From Candidatus Poribacteria bacterium (GTDB taxonomy: Bacteria > Poribacteria > WGA-4E > GCA-2687025), in assembly GCA_002687025.1 (NCBI GenBank), contig NYZG01000019.1:1-6641 (forward strand): a stretch of 6,641 bases of DNA, given 5' to 3'. Under the pieces are notes generated by a model. The model had not been told where the DNA came from and did no database searches. It saw only the letters and a program-made list of their open reading frames with translations. Below are positions 5,895 through 6,641 of the stretch, in pieces. A program made the translations under genes and the position numbers. Every line of letters begins with the position of its first letter. The stretch's first letter is position 1.

Positions 5895-6641
5895 CTAGGG
5901 CGAGACGTGCACTTTCACGGAGCCGGATGTCTTGTCCGCCGCGATTCGGAATGCCTCGGCGATGTCCCCCAACGGAAAGCGATGCGTGACGAGGAGGGTG
6001 GGGTCCACACGACCGGACGTCATCAGGTCGATGGTCGCCTCGAAGTCGGTCTTCATGCCGCTGTAGCCGTAGCAGTTCGACCCGGTGACGGTCACCTCGG
6101 ACCAGACGATGCGGCTCAGGTTGATGGGCATCTGCTCGAAGTACGCCGCGACGAGGACGATCTTGCCCTGACGGCGCGCCAGCCCGAGGGCGTCCTCGAA
6201 GCCACGCGCCGTGCCGACGGTCTCGATGACCGCGTCCATGCCGTATCCATCCGTGATGTCGCGGACGGCGCCGACGGCATCGCTCTCGGTGACGTTGACG
6301 ATATGGTCGGCGCCCAACGCCTCCGCGACGCGCGCCTGACCCGGGTACTTCACGGTGATGAGCGTCTCCGCCCCGGTCGCCTTCGCCGCGGCGAGCGCCA
6401 ACAGACCGATCGTGCCACCCCCGACGACCGCGACCCGATCGAGATGCCCGGCGCCCGACAACGCGACCGCGCGATAGGAGACGGCCAGCGGCTCGACCAT
6501 CGCGCCGGCCTCGTAGCTCATCGACTCCGGCAGCACGTAGAGACCCGACTCATGGGCGGTGGCGTATTCCGAGAATCCGCCGTGCTGGTTGTGGTGCACT
6601 CCGCCGCGGTTGTCGCAGTGGTTGTAGGCGCCCGTGCGGCA
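5895..6641 (-). CDS. Zinc-dependent medium-chain dehydrogenase (alcohol/threonine/sorbitol dehydrogenase-like), 5' end cut by window edge
   Basis: This is the C-terminal 248 residues of a medium-chain, zinc-binding dehydrogenase that oxidises an alcohol or sugar alcohol with NAD(P). Numbering is from the window edge. C1 and C9 (CRTGAYNHC) fit the third and fourth structural-zinc cysteines. GGFSEYA (21-27) and VEPLAV (49-54), which carries the glutamate near the catalytic zinc, are typical of the sorbitol/threonine dehydrogenase branch. The Rossmann motif is VVGGGTIG (72-79). The end of the second Rossmann strand reads ITVKYPGQ (95-102) instead of the usual acidic residue of NAD-dependent members, so NADP use is possible. 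The missing N-terminus (about 100 residues) would hold the first catalytic-zinc ligands. The visible GTG at 6597-6599 is internal because the frame continues upstream to the edge. The pentapeptide gene follows 127 bases downstream. The substrate is unknown; sugar, polyol or threonine are all possible. Confidence 0.92.
   Translation of the reverse strand, partial: CRTGAYNHCDNRGGVHHNQHGGFSEYATAHESGLYVLPESMSYEAGAMVEPLAVSYRAVALSGAGHLDRVAVVGGGTIGLLALAAAKATGAETLITVKYPGQARVAEALGADHIVNVTESDAVGAVRDITDGYGMDAVIETVGTARGFEDALGLARRQGKIVLVAAYFEQMPINLSRIVWSEVTVTGSNCYGYSGMKTDFEATIDLMTSGRVDPTLLVTHRFPLGDIAEAFRIAADKTSGSVKVHVSP

Overview
This 6.6 kb GC-rich window looks like ordinary chromosome from an uncultured, carbohydrate-degrading bacterium. 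The gene mix is a DUF4038/apiosidase-like glycosidase, a secreted propeller protein with C-terminal beta-sandwich domains, a stand-alone pentapeptide protein, an S12 serine hydrolase and a zinc sugar/polyol-type dehydrogenase. This mix recalls Poribacteria, Latescibacterota or Planctomycetota genomes. That placement is inference from protein style and base composition only; no marker gene is present. I see no rRNA, tRNA, CRISPR array, transposase, phage gene or attachment site.

Layout. On the minus strand, 1-981 is the N-terminal 327 codons of a serine beta-lactamase-related hydrolase that runs off the left edge. Upstream of it on the same strand, 1060-2817 encodes a 585-residue exported protein: signal peptide, propeller-like domain and two C-terminal beta-sandwich modules. 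A 549-base gap (2818-3366) separates this leftward block from a rightward one. It may hold divergent promoters and contains one possible small gene (about 3104-3301). The rightward block is a HAD-family hydrolase (3367-4086) followed after 44 bases by a DUF4038/apiosidase-like glycosidase (4131-5324), probably one transcript. A pentapeptide-repeat protein (5336-5767, minus) converges on the glycosidase with only 11 bases between the two stop codons. At the right edge is a medium-chain zinc dehydrogenase (5895-6641, minus) lacking its N-terminus.

How the genes may work together: the glycosidase and the dehydrogenase fit plant- or algal-glycan sugar release and oxidation. The exported propeller protein could bind or process an external substrate. 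The HAD enzyme could act on a small phosphorylated or halogenated metabolite. These links rest on proximity and family knowledge. I found no clear new system. The items most worth a second look are the altered acid/base motif in the glycosidase, the unusual domain architecture of the exported protein, the small gene before the HAD hydrolase, and the non-acidic cofactor-loop position of the dehydrogenase.
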